From: Roridomyces roridus
Taxonomy: Eukaryota; Basidiomycota; Agaricomycetes; Agaricales; Mycenaceae
Direction: 5' to 3'
Length of the DNA stretch: 64,000 nt
Assembly: GCA_029378245.1 (NCBI GenBank)
Contig: JARKIF010000004.1
Location: 2,790,001 to 2,854,000 of the forward strand
Shown here: positions 9,286 to 22,050 of the stretch, piece by piece
Numbering within the stretch: position 1 is the first letter of the stretch
How the letters are laid out: the number at the start of each line of letters is the position of its first letter
Notes under the pieces: generated by a model
Databases searched by the model: none
Seen by the model: only the letters and a program-made list of their open reading frames with translations
What the model was told of the DNA's origin: nothing
Position numbers and translations under genes: made by a program

Positions 9286-11749
9286 TCAGAGCTGGTCCGC
9301 GTCAAGCGAGTCGTAGATGGGGCAAAGGTTGTCCCAATCCTGCGGAACCTGGCCGTTGCTCTGCTCCTCCTGGATCGTGGGGATGTCCTCGGCGAAGACG
9401 ACAGCAAGACCGCTAGAGGGAATGTCAGCTTAGCTAGACCAAGGACGCCCAGGTGAATCACGCACACTTCCAAGTGCCAGATGTTGTGGCAGTGGAAGAA
9501 CCCTGGTGAGGAGTCTGTTCAGCGTCTGCAGGTGAGAGTTGGATTCCGAGTACTCACATGGACCAGCGTTATCAGTAACAAAGCGGATGGTCACGTTGTC
9601 CGTGACGTCGGGGCCGGTAGAGAGGACATCGCGACGGACCTGGATCGTAAATTGGCATCAAGAAACTGTATAGAGGTAAAAACATACGGGGTCGAAGTAG
9701 TTGTAGGTCGAGTTGCCGGCGCTGCGGACAACCCAGAAGTTGTGCTACAAAGATGAGCCGCAGTTCAGGGAAGTATTCGGAACACGCACTCCGTGAAGAT
9801 GGAACGGATGCGGCGCGCCCACGGAGCCACCAGGAATGCTGATCTCAATGACCTTGTTGGGAGGAAGACCGTACACCGTGCCGGGTGGCAGCAAATCCTG
9901 AGCAGTCTGCGCCCCGCTCAAGATCTGCAGCAACACCGGGGCAGTCGGTTCAATGAAGGGAGCGTTGTTGACCTCGAACAGGCCATTGGCTCTGTCGAGG
10001 GTGATTTGGAGGTTGATGTTGACGTCGGCGCCGCCGGGGAAGGGCAAGCCGGGGACGGGGGTACCAGTGAGTGAGTGGAGGTCGGTTTCCAGGATCGGGT
10101 TGCTCGAAGTGTCGGTAGTGGTGGGCTCAGCATCGGGAGCGCCGACGTAACGAAGGATGGCCGAGTTGATTCCGCCTTCGAAGCCGGGAATGCCGGTGCT
10201 CGGGTTCGCACGGATCCAGTAGTTGTCGATCTCTTGGTCTGCGTTGAGAACAAAGGAGTACCGTTGACCGGCTGGATGGATAACTCGTCAGCCTTTGGCC
10301 CCAAAGTCCACCTTTATCACTGACCGAAAATTTCGAACGAATCGCCGGGGGCCGCCGCGTGGCTAACACCGTCGGCCTCAATGATGGCCATTTGATGCCC
10401 GTCGATGCTGTGAGAGTTTCATGAGTTTCCACCTCAAGGTCGTACACAAAAAATCATACCTCCAGACATGGGAAGGGTCGCAGGACATGCTGATAAGTCG
10501 GAACCGGTAACGAGTGCCCTTGGTGACAGTGATTACGGCGAGCTCGGAGGCGGGACTAAAGAAATTCATTCATCCTGTGTTTCTGACACATAATGTCAAG
10601 GACTGACCCGCCCTGGTAGCGACCGAGACCGTTGATGACTGTCGAGTTGGCCTGTGCATTCGAAGGGGCGCTGTGATCGCAAGTGCCTGAGGAATTGAAT
10701 AACATGGCCTTGAGCAACGACGTACCTGGGCGAGGGGTAGTGGTACCAGTCCCCGAGGGAGATCACGGTGGTCTCTGGAGATCTATTTAGTTACGGAGCC
10801 GGGGGTTGTATAAATTTCCTGTACCGTCATCGACGTCGTAAACTATGCGCGGGGGGATTCATTGTCAGCGTGGCAGCGTGCGGAGAAATGACGAAAGCGT
10901 ACGTGATTTCAACGGGTCTTCCGGGTCGTAAACTGCACCAGCGTGAGATGCGCCGCGGGATATCCCAACAAGGTATACTTACTGATGAGAGGACCGCGAA
11001 GTCCATCGCAGTATTGGGTCGCTGTGGACAATTCAGTCACAAAGACAATGCCATGGAAGCGGAAACTCACAAAGATGACTGTGGTACCCTATAATGGAAG
11101 TCCGTCAGTGTTGGCAGAAACCCGAGATTGAAGAAATCCATACAGAACGTTCCAGCTTGCCCGGTGGTCGCGTCACCCGCCTGGAACTCGTACAAGAACG
11201 AGTGATTAGCCGCAATGGGGCACTCTGCCAAGCAAGGTCAAATTGGCTGCCAAGTTAGTAGCTCTCCAACGCACGTGCAACGAAGGATGGTCCATCCTCC
11301 CAGCTCGTGTTGTGCTGCAAAATTCCGTGCCAGTGGATACTGGTCGACCGCAACATCGTGTTGTCCGTGAGCTGATCCTGAACGCGTGTGTTAGTGGTTT
11401 CTTTCCGACGAAGGCCCTGCTGCGACTTACATGCAGATTGACGCTGAATTTGTCTCCCTAAACGGTGGTCAGAGCATGCAATTCGGTCCACTTTGTAATG
11501 CAAACCCTGTTGGCTGCGATGATTGGTCCAGGGAACGTTCCGCCGGCCACAATAGACCTTTGAGGAAAATTCAAACTCTAGTGCGCCGCAGAGAACATTG
11601 ACCTACGAGCGCTCGAAACCGTCGGGCGAGAGGACCGTGTTGGAAATGACCAGATCGGTGACTGGCCCGAGCACGGTGACGGCCAAGGCTGGCGCCGAGA
11701 GAAGGGCAAGTTGAAGCAATTGGAGAAGGCGAGCAGAAGAGAAAGCCAT
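9286..11749 (-). CDS. Laccase (multicopper oxidase, benzenediol:oxygen oxidoreductase)
   Basis: A secreted blue copper oxidase that oxidises phenols and lignin fragments while reducing O2 to water. The reverse-strand exons give a signal peptide ([20 protein letters not shown]), then all four laccase signatures: L1 [20 protein letters not shown]2 [21 protein letters not shown]3 HPFHLHG, and L4 [18 protein letters not shown]. The C-terminus is [18 protein letters not shown], stop at 9286. All ten copper-binding His and the T1 Cys are present. A Leu ten residues after the Cys fits a mid- to high-potential T1 site. L4 reads HCHNIWH rather than the common HCHIDWH. The gene has more than ten introns of about 50-60 nt; several exons are under 60 nt. 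The TATA box and a CreA-type GCGGGG site lie 60-75 bp upstream. Confidence 0.95.
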
Positions 11750-11807
11750 CTGGGTAGGAGAGGTTGTTCGAGACGACCAATGAAGCAAAAGGGCGGTGGG
11801 CTGCTGC

Positions 11808-11826
11808 TTTATATGCCTTTCCCCGC
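11808..11826 (-). promoter_or_regulatory. Laccase core promoter: TATA box and CreA/Mig1-type site
   Basis: On the reverse strand GCGGGG (11821-11826) precedes ATATAAA (11808-11814), about 60 bp before the laccase ATG. GCGGGG fits the SYGGRG consensus of fungal carbon-catabolite repressors; a role in glucose repression is an inference. A pyrimidine-rich tract at 11879-11912 lies further upstream. Confidence 0.5.
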
Positions 11827-13641
11827 AGTTAGGTAAGATGCTCAACGTACATATGCCTCTAACGCATGTGCGTACCAATCTTTATTTCTTTTCTTTTCTT
11901 TTTTTCTTTTTTGCGGTTTGATAATGCAAGTCTCATTCTGGTTCAACTTGCGCTAAAATCTGACTGTCGGAGACCGGTGTTTCCCCATGGTGTCGCACGC
12001 TGACAACTGCAACATAGAGTCAAGGCTATTTCATTAGAGCCCACTTGACATGTCTGGCAGATCTCTTCGCAGCTCTTTGAGCCATTAGTGCGCAGACCAG
12101 CCTAGAACGACCAAGAATAGATGCAGCGGGAATCCAAGTACACCGGGTGCCAGAGACATTATAGCGTGTGGAACAAGGGCGCTCCTGCGGGGCCCGGGCA
12201 CGGCGGGTTCGGTAGCAGATATCTTGCAGCAGCCTGAGATGACGGTGGGATTTGTTGATCAGTTCACCGATCGACCATCACATCATAAGTGTCATATGAT
12301 GTGATGTGATGTGATCACTCGGATCACGTATACCATCTGTGTACCGAGACGCCGACCGACATTTCGCTTCGTCGCCCGTCACCGGCACAAACTCATTCAT
12401 CAATGTGTCACTTAGACTCGCACCAATCCACCGGCACTTCAGTAGGGGAGGGCATTGTTGCCCGTAAGCATTCAGGACGGGGTCGGTCCGAATCGCAAAT
12501 GTACAAGACTGAGAGATGCCAGCCCTCAGACTCCTCCGAGGTCTCGCGTCTGATTGCAAACACCCCTGGGAACGTTACATGTTCATGCGTTCATGGTTGA
12601 TTCGTGACCTGATCTTTGCTTGATCTGAGCTTCGCCAGCCTTCGGCCAATCATTTCCCCTCAAAAGTAGCTCTCGTGAAGTTTTGGGTAAATAACTACTG
12701 ACTACACTCTAGCTTGCGGAACAACGGCGCGAAACGGCGCACATGGCGACGGGCGATGGGCGATGGGCGCGTCTTGCGCGTACGTGATCAAATCAACAGC
12801 GTTCTCCGCGAAGAATCTCAGGGTGGGGTGGCGGGACCGGGGTTACGGGGACGGCAACATGAACCGTGAGAAATGCGCAGGTTTGTGTAAATGTATCCGA
12901 TTCCCTTTTTTGTGCATCGGCGCGCGCCGCTGCATGGCGGAGTTGAATACAGGCCGCCGCGGAGTTCAAAGCGCCCAATGGCAATTGGGTTGATAGCGCC
13001 ATATTGGTCCTTTTTCACGTCTTGGTGGCCGTCCTTCTCCGGGTTGGGCACCAATTCTAGTTGCCGAGGGATGTCACTTTCCCCAGGATGCATAGATCTG
13101 ACGGCGCGACCCGTGCCAAGTCCTCCCTGCAATTCGTTGACACTTGGTTGCTGTCTAGATTCTTTGACTGTGCCGTCCTGTGCATCGCCAAAACCGTGTA
13201 TGGCATACGGGGTTCAAGCGCCTAGCCGTCTTGGTCGGATTTCCGAGGTTCCGCAATGCTTTGGTGTTGCTAACAAGAAGTAAGACTCGACGACCCCGTC
13301 TTTCGCGCCAACTACAGATGGTCTGGATTTTGGACGCTGCAAACATGGCTGGGACTCTGAAGACGACGACGACGACAGGTATGAAAGATGGGGTTTGGGC
13401 ACATGAAGAGACTGAAGCCGGGCAAGTGAAAACAGCACCGAGAGAGAAGAATACACCCGAGTGTCCAGGCGCAGTCTGGGTCGGCGTAACAAATCACGTA
13501 TCAATGAGATGCGCGCGCGCCAGGAGTGTTGGATGACTGATATTCCACACGCAAAGCATGCAGCAATGGCCAATGGGAGCCCAGAGAGCAGCATAATTTT
13601 CGTAAGACCCAGTTGGATTTGAGGTATGTCAATTAACTTAG
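11827..13641. other. Gene-poor intergenic DNA
   Basis: No supported gene. It holds a pyrimidine tract (11879-11912), an imperfect tandem GATGT repeat (about 12297-12315), and a GAC microsatellite (about 13361-13376). Short open frames on both strands show no domain or splice-linked pattern. Confidence 0.45.
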
Positions 13642-14876
13642 ATGGGTACCGGCAACTCTCGATTGATCACCATGCCATCACGTGCCAGATGTCATCGAGA
13701 ACCTGTTGTCGGACGACCGTTTCATCCACTGTAAAACAACGGCTAGACCTCATGTCCTAGGATTTTACATACTACATTAATCCATAGTTCTCTAGCTCCA
13801 AACAAAAAATCCCGGCATTTGGGCACCAGGAACCCTTCGAACAAACTCATGCCGATTCAGGCACCTTTAGGCACGTATCCCGGAGTCGAAATAAAATCTG
13901 GAAAAAATTGAGAGTCCTCTGTGTATTATATCCTCGTGGGCTGGGATGTTTTTGGGGTCAGAAATCACCTGTGGGAGATGCAGACCGGGCTGCGAGCATG
14001 CCAGGCAGTCTGTTTGGCGGAGCTTTGATCGCTGATGTCTGCCAGCTCACACCGACTACCTCGACGACGACGCCGCAAATGAGGCCTCACCGACGTTCCA
14101 GACCTCCCATATTACCTCCAATCCTCATGGACCACGACCATCTTCACTATCTCGTGCCGTACACTGAGCAAGACCGCTGCATTGGCTCGACTTGCCCCAG
14201 AACGGATTGACGGGTGGACTGGATAGAAGCGAACGAAACACACGTCGGATGCGGCTAAGAGGCTAGGGATCGAAGTTCGATGGCTTTTGAGGTGCGCATG
14301 TCTGCGTAGACGGACCTGACCGAAGCCTCAATTGAGACCTCAGATATTTGGACCCACCAGACCCCCGCCGACGTGCAAGCCACCAACCGGATGGTTCCTC
14401 CGAGCTCCTACACCATTCCTATAATCTCTCCATCACCTTCCACGACCCCATACTCCGTCGCAGACTCACACTTGCACGGAACGCGGTGGGCGTGATGCTG
14501 AGTTTTCGTCACTCACTGGAGTCTTGTGCGGGGTGTAATGTCCGTAGAACAAGCTCATATGTGTTGTACCCTCCTAATTCAACCCTCTGTAACCATTTCC
14601 GAGGCCAAAATCCTCGTTCACTCTCATGCATACGCGCCGTCGAATCACACCCGGGTTATCTCACTTTGTGGCGACCCAATATTCGCGTAAAATTCCCATG
14701 GTTGAACGGGGAGCTAACTTAGCATGTCAAGTGTTTGAGTTCCAAGTTTCAGAGCAATCCGAGCAGTGTAGCAGATGTTATTCAAAAAATGGTCGTCCGA
14801 CATCAGAATCAGAATTTTAATGAGAGCCAAGTGCACGTGATGGCACGGTGATCAATCGAGAGTTGCCGGTACCCAT
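13642..14876. mobile_element. Non-autonomous DNA element with long terminal inverted repeats
   Basis: Bases 13642-13685 and 14833-14876 are inverted copies of each other: 44 bp with one mismatch, beginning ATGGGTACCGGCAACTCTCG. After a diverged gap the repeat resumes (TGTCGGACGACC near 13706-13717 and its complement near 14791-14802). The interior, about 1.1 kb, has no transposase-like open frame. The flanks share only TTAA at matching offset (13632-13635 and 14878-14881), so the target duplication is unresolved. Family unknown. Confidence 0.7.
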
Positions 14877-17800
14877 GTTAATAACTATCAAACATCAATC
14901 TACGACCGCCGTTTGGATTCTGCGCACTGTCATCGGTTTGGACGGTCAATGCAAGCCGCTAATTCACTGCTCAAGGTCAACGGTATGCATTTATGTGTTA
15001 AAGACTAAACACTAACCGGATGGCGCAGATTGGAGTCCTCTCACGCAAGAAATGGCGATGCAAAGCACCGACCCGCTATTGCAAAGGGACTGCGGAGTTG
15101 GCGCTGTGGGAGTGGCCAGACAAGCGGTAACCACAGGTACGTCGAACCTCGCTTGGACCCCTCATCTTGGAACCTCACACCTGGCAGTAAACACAACGCT
15201 CCTCTTCTACTTCTTCATGGCGCACTAGATCCCCACCACGCCAGGCGATTGCTCTTGCCCCGCATCCAACTTGAAGCTTGATGCTCGACTGACTAGTACT
15301 CCTCTTCCCCAAGGGCAAATGGTCGCACTACGCCGTTGAATTGGACATCAGGGACGGCGCGACGGCGCGACGGAGCAGAGATATAGGTCGTGAGTCGTCC
15401 GAAACGTATCGTGTTAGTTTTTGTCGCCCTACGGATGACCAGTGGACAGGATGCGCGACTTGAAAAATACGGCCAGAGTTGTCTTCTAAGCTTGAGCCGT
15501 GTCGCAGCGTTTGACATGGGCCATGGCGCGCGTGGAGCAGGTGTTGGGATTATGAGGAAGACGGTTTTCTATTCGATTGAGGTCCAAGAGATGCGTTGTC
15601 TCTTTTCCCGAAGCACACGTTGATTGAGACGCGGACGTAGACGATGCTGGACAGCGTTGATGGGCTCGTGGCGGTAGAGTATGCTTGACGCAACGCTGGA
15701 AACGAGGTGGCGCTCAATGAAAGGTTCTGTGCGTAGCGGTAGGCTGTTGTATCGGAACAGGAGTATTCCAGAAAAAAACAATCGAGGGTGAAAGCCGCGA
15801 ACGCCGAAACTTTGGTGTTTGAGACAAGTTTGAGATACAGGAGTCCAGAGACACTATCCATACAAGTAGAGGCACTGGGATCGGATTTAAAACGTCCGTG
15901 GGCGGATTCGATGAAGAGCAAGAAGTTTGGGAAATGAAGAGCAACGGTGTCATGGTGGCAGGAAGCAAGGAGCGAAAGCTGTGCTTGTATTTGCGCATCT
16001 TTGCGTAGATCCGATTTCGGGCCGAACTGCTCTTTCCTTTCCCACCACGACCGTCCCTCCGGCGCTGCGCCTATGATCAACCTCACGCCTCTGGAACATA
16101 CAAGAACACAAACACATCCGGCTGCGGATCTTACGCTGCGGCACCCGCACTGTTGTCCGGCTTCCTTTCCCCCTGGCCGACTCTTCGAAATCTTGTCAAG
16201 AGCTACTAGTAACTACGGCCTCCGACCCGCGATTGACCTCTATCTCTCGTTGATAAATCAACTAATGGACCTTCGCCGTCCCCTTCGAGTGCGCCGTGAC
16301 GCCTCCGCGGCTGATATCAAGCCCGCGTCCTTGCGCGGGTCTGCCTGAAGATGCTTACTCACTCGAGCCGCTGAGCGCTCCGTGGGCTTAGCTACAACGA
16401 GGGATGTGTCAGTTTTAGAACGTCTGAGGTCTCCCGCCCTTTCTGCTCCTCAAATGACCACATCTCCCTTTTAGGTCCGTCCTCCGATCGACAGTACCGT
16501 ACGCAAGTACGACGGAGCGTTTTCCACTGTCCAGTACCCGCGAAAGTTGGTGGGCGCTTCTGTGCTAGACTCTGGCGCTTTCATTGAGCCGATGGTATGT
16601 CAGGCCTAGGACTCGCACACGACGATCCCCTCGAATCGGGATGCATCAGTGGTCTTATTTGCGCAAAAATGAAGATCCCGTCGGTTTCCTCCCAATTTTG
16701 CTATACACCGTCAAGGCTAGACCCATCGGGCCATCGATGAAAATAATGCCTTATGGGACACCTAGTCTTGCTCCCAATCGCTGAAGATGACCGCCTCGTC
16801 GGTGCGTCGCTGCATTCAACTGATCTATTTTCTCCGCTCATCCAGCTGTCCCCAGACATCGACCTCGATCCCGCAGCCCTCGTATTCACCTCTTGTCTTT
16901 AATAGGCTACTTCCTTGGACCTCCTCACCCTCATCTTCCTCACCGCGTTCCTCTCGGTGGTACTTAATGTCGAGGGAAAGGAAGACTCGGGAAATACGGA
17001 CTAATTATGAAGCGATCCATGACATGGACATTGTGTTGACGTATATTTGCCACCTCTTCCTTTTCTACCACCGGTGGCACCACCATCTCATGATTACTCA
17101 CCCAGGCCGCATCTGCTGCTTCTCTCCACAGGGCGCTGGATCTTCGTTTATCGAGCAACTTTCACTGTCTTGAAACTGCGACTGTGGTGACACGCCGTCG
17201 GATGTCAAAGTCATGGGGATTGTGCATTCTTGTCGTGCGTCTCTATATCTTTGTCCTCACACTTGCTTCTTACCAAGTACACGCATGCTCAGGTGTCACA
17301 TGACTTCCGACAGATTCACACTGAGACTGCGGACTACGTTAAGGGCGGCAACAGCCAGTTTGGAGCGCAATAATGCCAGTCATGCGCAACTGAACACTTC
17401 TTCTCAACACACGCGCCAGTGTCATTGCGAAATTTGACACCCCGCGTTGCTCCGGTTCAACTCCCGCTCGGCCAGGACCACCACCCCGATCCGCACTTTC
17501 GGCCGACCTTTTGTCTTGGTGTTTCATTTGAAAATGCCGCAGACGGACCGTGCGGCCCACGATTCCCCGTTTCAAGCCAGCGCTCAAGAAGGAGCAAGCT
17601 CGTACTTCTCCGCCAAGAAAAGCTACTTTTGCTTCTGGATAATCCCGGTTTCTATCACCGAACTATCCCGCCTTCAGCTAGGTCTGATGTTGAGACGAAT
17701 GTGAAGATATGCTGTGGCCTTCTCTTCTCTGCATCCACCACCATCACTGAAAAGAACACTCTAGATCGACCCGAGGCCGTCGCAAACGCGGGCTAGACCG

Positions 17801-18401
17801 TGCCTGAAAGCCGTGGTGGATAGGGTCAGACCCAGCTCAAGCCTGTACGGCAGCCGAAGACCGTCCTTGCGGTGTTCCTGATGGTGTAAATTGTACGTCT
17901 CCCACTCACTGTCATTCGACTGAATTGCCAGCCGGTTCCATCAGACCGGAATGCGGAGCTTGAGCGAATTTTGTCGGGGTTTTGCCAGCGCATTGGCCGA
18001 TTGGCCGAAGGCAACTAGAATGGAGTGAGAAGAATTGACTGACAGTGGAAGGAAGAAGCTGGCTGTCGCGCCGGTGTCACCGTCCTCTCTAATCTGGGCA
18101 ACACCACAAAGTCCACCTCCTATTCGTCGAATGAATTAGACTCGGGACGGGACACGAGTTGAATACTAAATGAATCCACGTATTCAAACCGGGTATGATC
18201 CAGCCCTCTTTCCGTCACTCCCGATCATACTAGCTTTCCAAGGGACGAGAATAGGACGACAGATACCTACCCGGGGTCATGCGGTCTAATTGACGGGAGC
18301 TTTGGGAATTCGCTTTAAAAACAGAACCTTCCAACACGGGGCTTCCTTGCGCTCCCACCCACGCCCCGCCCAACTTCACCCCCCACGCTCCTCAGTCCAA
18401 A
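14877..18401. other. Degenerate or non-coding region before the sugar transporter
   Basis: Many short frames, several with hydrophobic stretches (for example TSLDLLTLIFLTAFLSVVLN near 16908-16970 and LCILVVRLYIFVLTLASYQ near 17220-17275), but I could not link them into a gene. They may be remnants of a membrane-protein gene. The last 120 bp include TTTAAAAA near 18313, a possible TATA element for the transporter. Confidence 0.35.
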
Positions 18402-20398
18402 ATGCCTGGCGGCGCTGTCGTGCTCGGTACCACCGATACCAGTCGGATTGAAGCTCCGGTGACGGTTAAGACCTACCTCATGTGTGGTAAGTCCCCCTCA
18501 CTGTCTGGCGCTCATTGTGGTGACGCGGAAACTTGCCACTAGTTTTTGCATCCTTTGGTGGGATCTTCTTCGGATACGACACTGGTTGGATGAGTGGTGT
18601 CTTGGGCATGCCGTTCTTCATCAATATGTGAGTCGCTTTCAGCCCTGTACACTAGGACGATGCTCATTGAGCAGGTACACGAACATGCCTTACCCAGCGG
18701 ATCATCCCGACGCAGCGCATCTCCCTGCGTCCTATGCTCTCCCGGCTTGGGAAAAGTCACTGATGACTTCGATTCTGAGTGCCGGGACGTTCTTCGGTGC
18801 CCTCCTTCCTACTCGTTGACTGTAATTCCGTCTCATCTACGTCCATCAGGTGCTCTCATTGCCGGCGATATCGCGGACATGGTCGGTCGTCGCCCCACCA
18901 TCATCACAGGCTGCATCATCTTCGCAGTCGGCTGTATACTTGAAGTCGCTCCCAGGCACGCCCTCGCTGCCTTCGTCATCGGTCGTCTCGTCGCAGGTGT
19001 AGGCGTTGGTTTCATCTCGGCCATTATCATCCTGTACATGAGCGAAATCGCACCCAAGAAAGTCCGCGGCGCTCTCGTGTCTGGGTATCAGTTCTGCATC
19101 ACCATCGGTATTCTACTCGCCAACTGTGTCGTATTTGCCACTCAAAACCGACTTGACACGGTGCGTTGATCGATGCCTTCTGGTGTGACTGTTTTTTATC
19201 GTGCGTCAGGGCTCGTATCGTATCCCTATCGCCGTACAGTTCCTTTGGGCGTTGATTCTGGGTGCGTGTCTCCGATGTCACCGAAAATTGAGGTTAATGA
19301 ACACCCCATAGGCATCGGTCTCCTCTTCCTCCCCGAATCTCCGCGTTACTACGTCCGTAAGGGACACATCGACCTGGCCACGACGGCTCTCGCTCGCGTC
19401 CGCGACCAACCAGCAGATTCGGATTACGTGCAGGACGAGCTCGCCGAGATCATCGCGAATCTGGAGTTTGAACGGGCTCACATTCCTGAGACGGGCTATG
19501 TCGAGTCTTGGCTTGTGTGTTTCCGTGGATCGATCTATGATGGCTCTTCCAACCTTCGTCGCACGATAGTCGGTACCGGTGCGTCTCCAATATCTCCTCC
19601 TTCACCCATTGTTTCCAACTTTCATTGCAGGTCTTCAGTGCGCGCAACAATTCACTGGAATCAACTTCATCTTCTACTTCGGGACGTCCTTCTTCCAGAC
19701 ACTCGGCACCATCTCCAACCCGTTCTTCATCTCACTCATCACCACCCTCGTCAACGTGCTGTCCACCCCAGCCTCCTTCTACATGGTGGAGCGTTTTGGC
19801 CGCCGCCGCATCCTCATAGTTGGAGGCTCTTGTATGGTTATCTGTCAGTTCATCGTCGCTATCGTGGGTACGGCTACGCCGCATGCGCAGGTTCCCGGTG
19901 GTGCACCATCTGCCGTCAAGGCTGAGATCGCCTTCATCTGCCTCAATATCGCCGCTTTTGCTTCGACTTGGGGACCCGCCGCGTGGGTCGTCGTTGGCGA
20001 GCTGTTCCCCCTCCCCATCCGCTCCCGCGGTGTAGCAATGTCGACTGCATCCAACTGGTTCTGGAATTGTACGAATCCATTTCGTCTCTGGCTATTCTAT
20101 TCCTCATGTCCCACTAGGTATCATCGCCGTCATCACCCCGTACTTTGTCTCGACAGATGAAGCCGACCTCGGCGCCAAGGTGTTCTTCATCTGGGGGTCC
20201 ACGGCGATCTTCTCCACGCTCTTCGCGTACTTCCTCGTATCGGAAACCAAGGGTCTTTCTCTCGAGCAAGTCGACCAGATGCTTATCGAGACCACGCCTC
20301 GGACGTCGGCGGGCTGGACGCCCACCAAGACTTGGGCTGCACAGGAGGGTCATGTGCATGAGAAGACGGAGCCTGAGGAGGGTGAGAAGGCTGTTTGA
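18402..20398 (+). CDS. MFS sugar (hexose) transporter
   Basis: A 12-helix plasma-membrane sugar porter, proton-coupled by family analogy. Exon 1 gives MPGGAVVLGTTDTSRIEAPV; an intron then leads into FASFGGIFFGYDTGWMSGVL, the first helix. Family signatures in order: GDIADMVGRRPTII (loop 2-3), APKKVRGALVSGYQ (PxxxRG), LPESPRYYVRKG (end of helix 6), LQCAQQFTGINFIFY (helix 7), ERFGRRRIL (loop 8-9), GPAAWVVVGELFPLPIRSRG (helix 10) and SETKGLSLEQ at the C-terminal end, where PETKGLSLE is usual. Length is about 520 aa, normal for hexose porters. About eight introns are present; one donor is GTGCCC, off consensus, but is needed for the FFGALIAG frame. The gene appears intact. Confidence 0.92.
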
Positions 20399-21796
20399 GT
20401 TTGCTTCTCGTGGGTGCATATACGATGTTTTTACTGTTCATGTTTGATGGCTACTGTAATGATCTTTTTTCTTGACGTCCCACGGCGTGTGTGAACGGGG
20501 AGGAGGGGCCGAGTCGCTGAGAACTTAGAGCGCTGTTCTCCCGGTACCGTCGAGCGGTGCCTCTGCGCCTGTGACTTGGATGTTCCAAATCGGAGACGGG
20601 ATTCCCCGAGGTGCGCTCCGTGTACACAGAGGGGCTTCGTGCGACCTCCGACCGCCTCCACGCGGCAGTGGGATAGGATAGGATAGGATATATTACAAAT
20701 GAAGACTCCCGCGACATTCAATCTGTTCATTCTCGTAAGTATGTAATCCCGTACGCTTCCGTTTGGATCGCATCGCACATACGCGTGGTCTTGGACAGAT
20801 GCCAGCAGTCAACATTCAACAAACCATCTCTCATCCTGAAAGTACTTACGTCCATCCCAACCAGCCTCAACGAAGCAGCAAGGTCATGCCAAGTACTGGG
20901 AGCGAAGTCGATTTGGACTCAATTAATCGACACCACCAATCTTGAGAAAGTCAAGTCTCCATCTGAAACTCTGATGTTGTGAACTGCTCGCGGCCGGAAT
21001 ACTTGCTTGCTTGCCCCATCGTCCAACAGAATCGCAATTTTGTTAGCGGGTATCTTTGGAACAATGCACATCAGTCTGCACTTAGCATTCTAACATACAT
21101 CCGCTGGGGGTAACTGGAAGAAGTATACCAGTAGAAGCCTTTGGTAGCGGGTATCAACTACACGTCATTACCAAAAGTAACCAGAATCTGTTTTTGGCAA
21201 GTTTGCTGCGAGGTGCCGGCATCAAAGTTGATACTATATCACTGGAAGGTGAGTGAGACTGTCAGGAATTGAGTTGTCATTTCATTTGCCATGAATTGGT
21301 TCAGTGTAGCAGTCACAGAGGCTAAAAAGAATTGGTTCAATTCCTTGAGCCAAATGTCATTGTCACTGGAATGAAGCCGAATGTACTCTGGGAAGTCCCA
21401 CAGTGAACTGCTTTAGCATAAGATACTAAAACACTACTCTACCACTGCATTAGCACATTTTCCGTCGCTTACATCGGCTCAGAAAGTGCAGGGGAAAGCA
21501 AACTTTCAGCGGATTTGCCGAATATGGGTTTGCATAAAAAAAATGTCCCTTGTGTGCTCAATACAACATTGTTGGTAGGGGTTTTGTCATCTCAGGGGAC
21601 TTCACATGTCCCAAGGAATCCTCGGATCAAATATCGGCCGGAACCGATGATGTATGTGCTCTAAACCTACTATAGAAATCAACCAACTCGAAACAACAAG
21701 ACTAGATGAGTCTCGATACAGACGAATCTATATCTAAACAACCCAATCACGAAGCTCCGGGGCGAGTGACAACTATATTGACAGCAGGCGAAGGCG
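20399..21796. other. Intergenic, AT-rich
   Basis: Includes the microsatellite at 20671-20690. From about 20970 the sequence becomes AT-rich with no coding pattern, as expected of decayed transposon DNA. Confidence 0.4.
20671..20690. repeat. (GGATA)4 microsatellite
   Basis: Four perfect GGATA units, 270 bp downstream of the transporter stop codon. Confidence 0.9.
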
Positions 21797-22050
21797 AGTA
21801 TAAGTCCCTAGTACAGGGCCTTATGAAAGGTTGTAGGGAATACTGTGATATTGTCTCGATATGATTGGTCGAGTTTTGTATTGCGAATCAAAATCCTTGA
21901 TGAAAACCAAGGATGGCGATTCTAAAGCGTTTTGTAGATTTTAAAGCTTCACAGCTAACACAAAAGATAGATTGAGTTTGGCTAAAGCCGGGTTTTTGCA
22001 ATAAAGCAGGTATTTGGGTCTCTCGATCCCTTTTACACTGGTATCTGAAG
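21797..22050 (+). mobile_element. Probable 3' part of an LTR with a primer-binding-like site
   Basis: A possible TATA element (TATAAG at 21799), AATAAA at 22000-22005, then TTTTACA (22031-22037) followed one base later by TGGTATCTGAAG (22039-22050). The order poly(A) signal, ...ACA end, then a TGGTATC-type site resembles the LTR end and primer-binding site of Ty1/copia elements, whose site begins TGGTATCAGA. The 5' LTR boundary and any gag/pol frame are not visible, so this would be a fragment. Confidence 0.35.
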
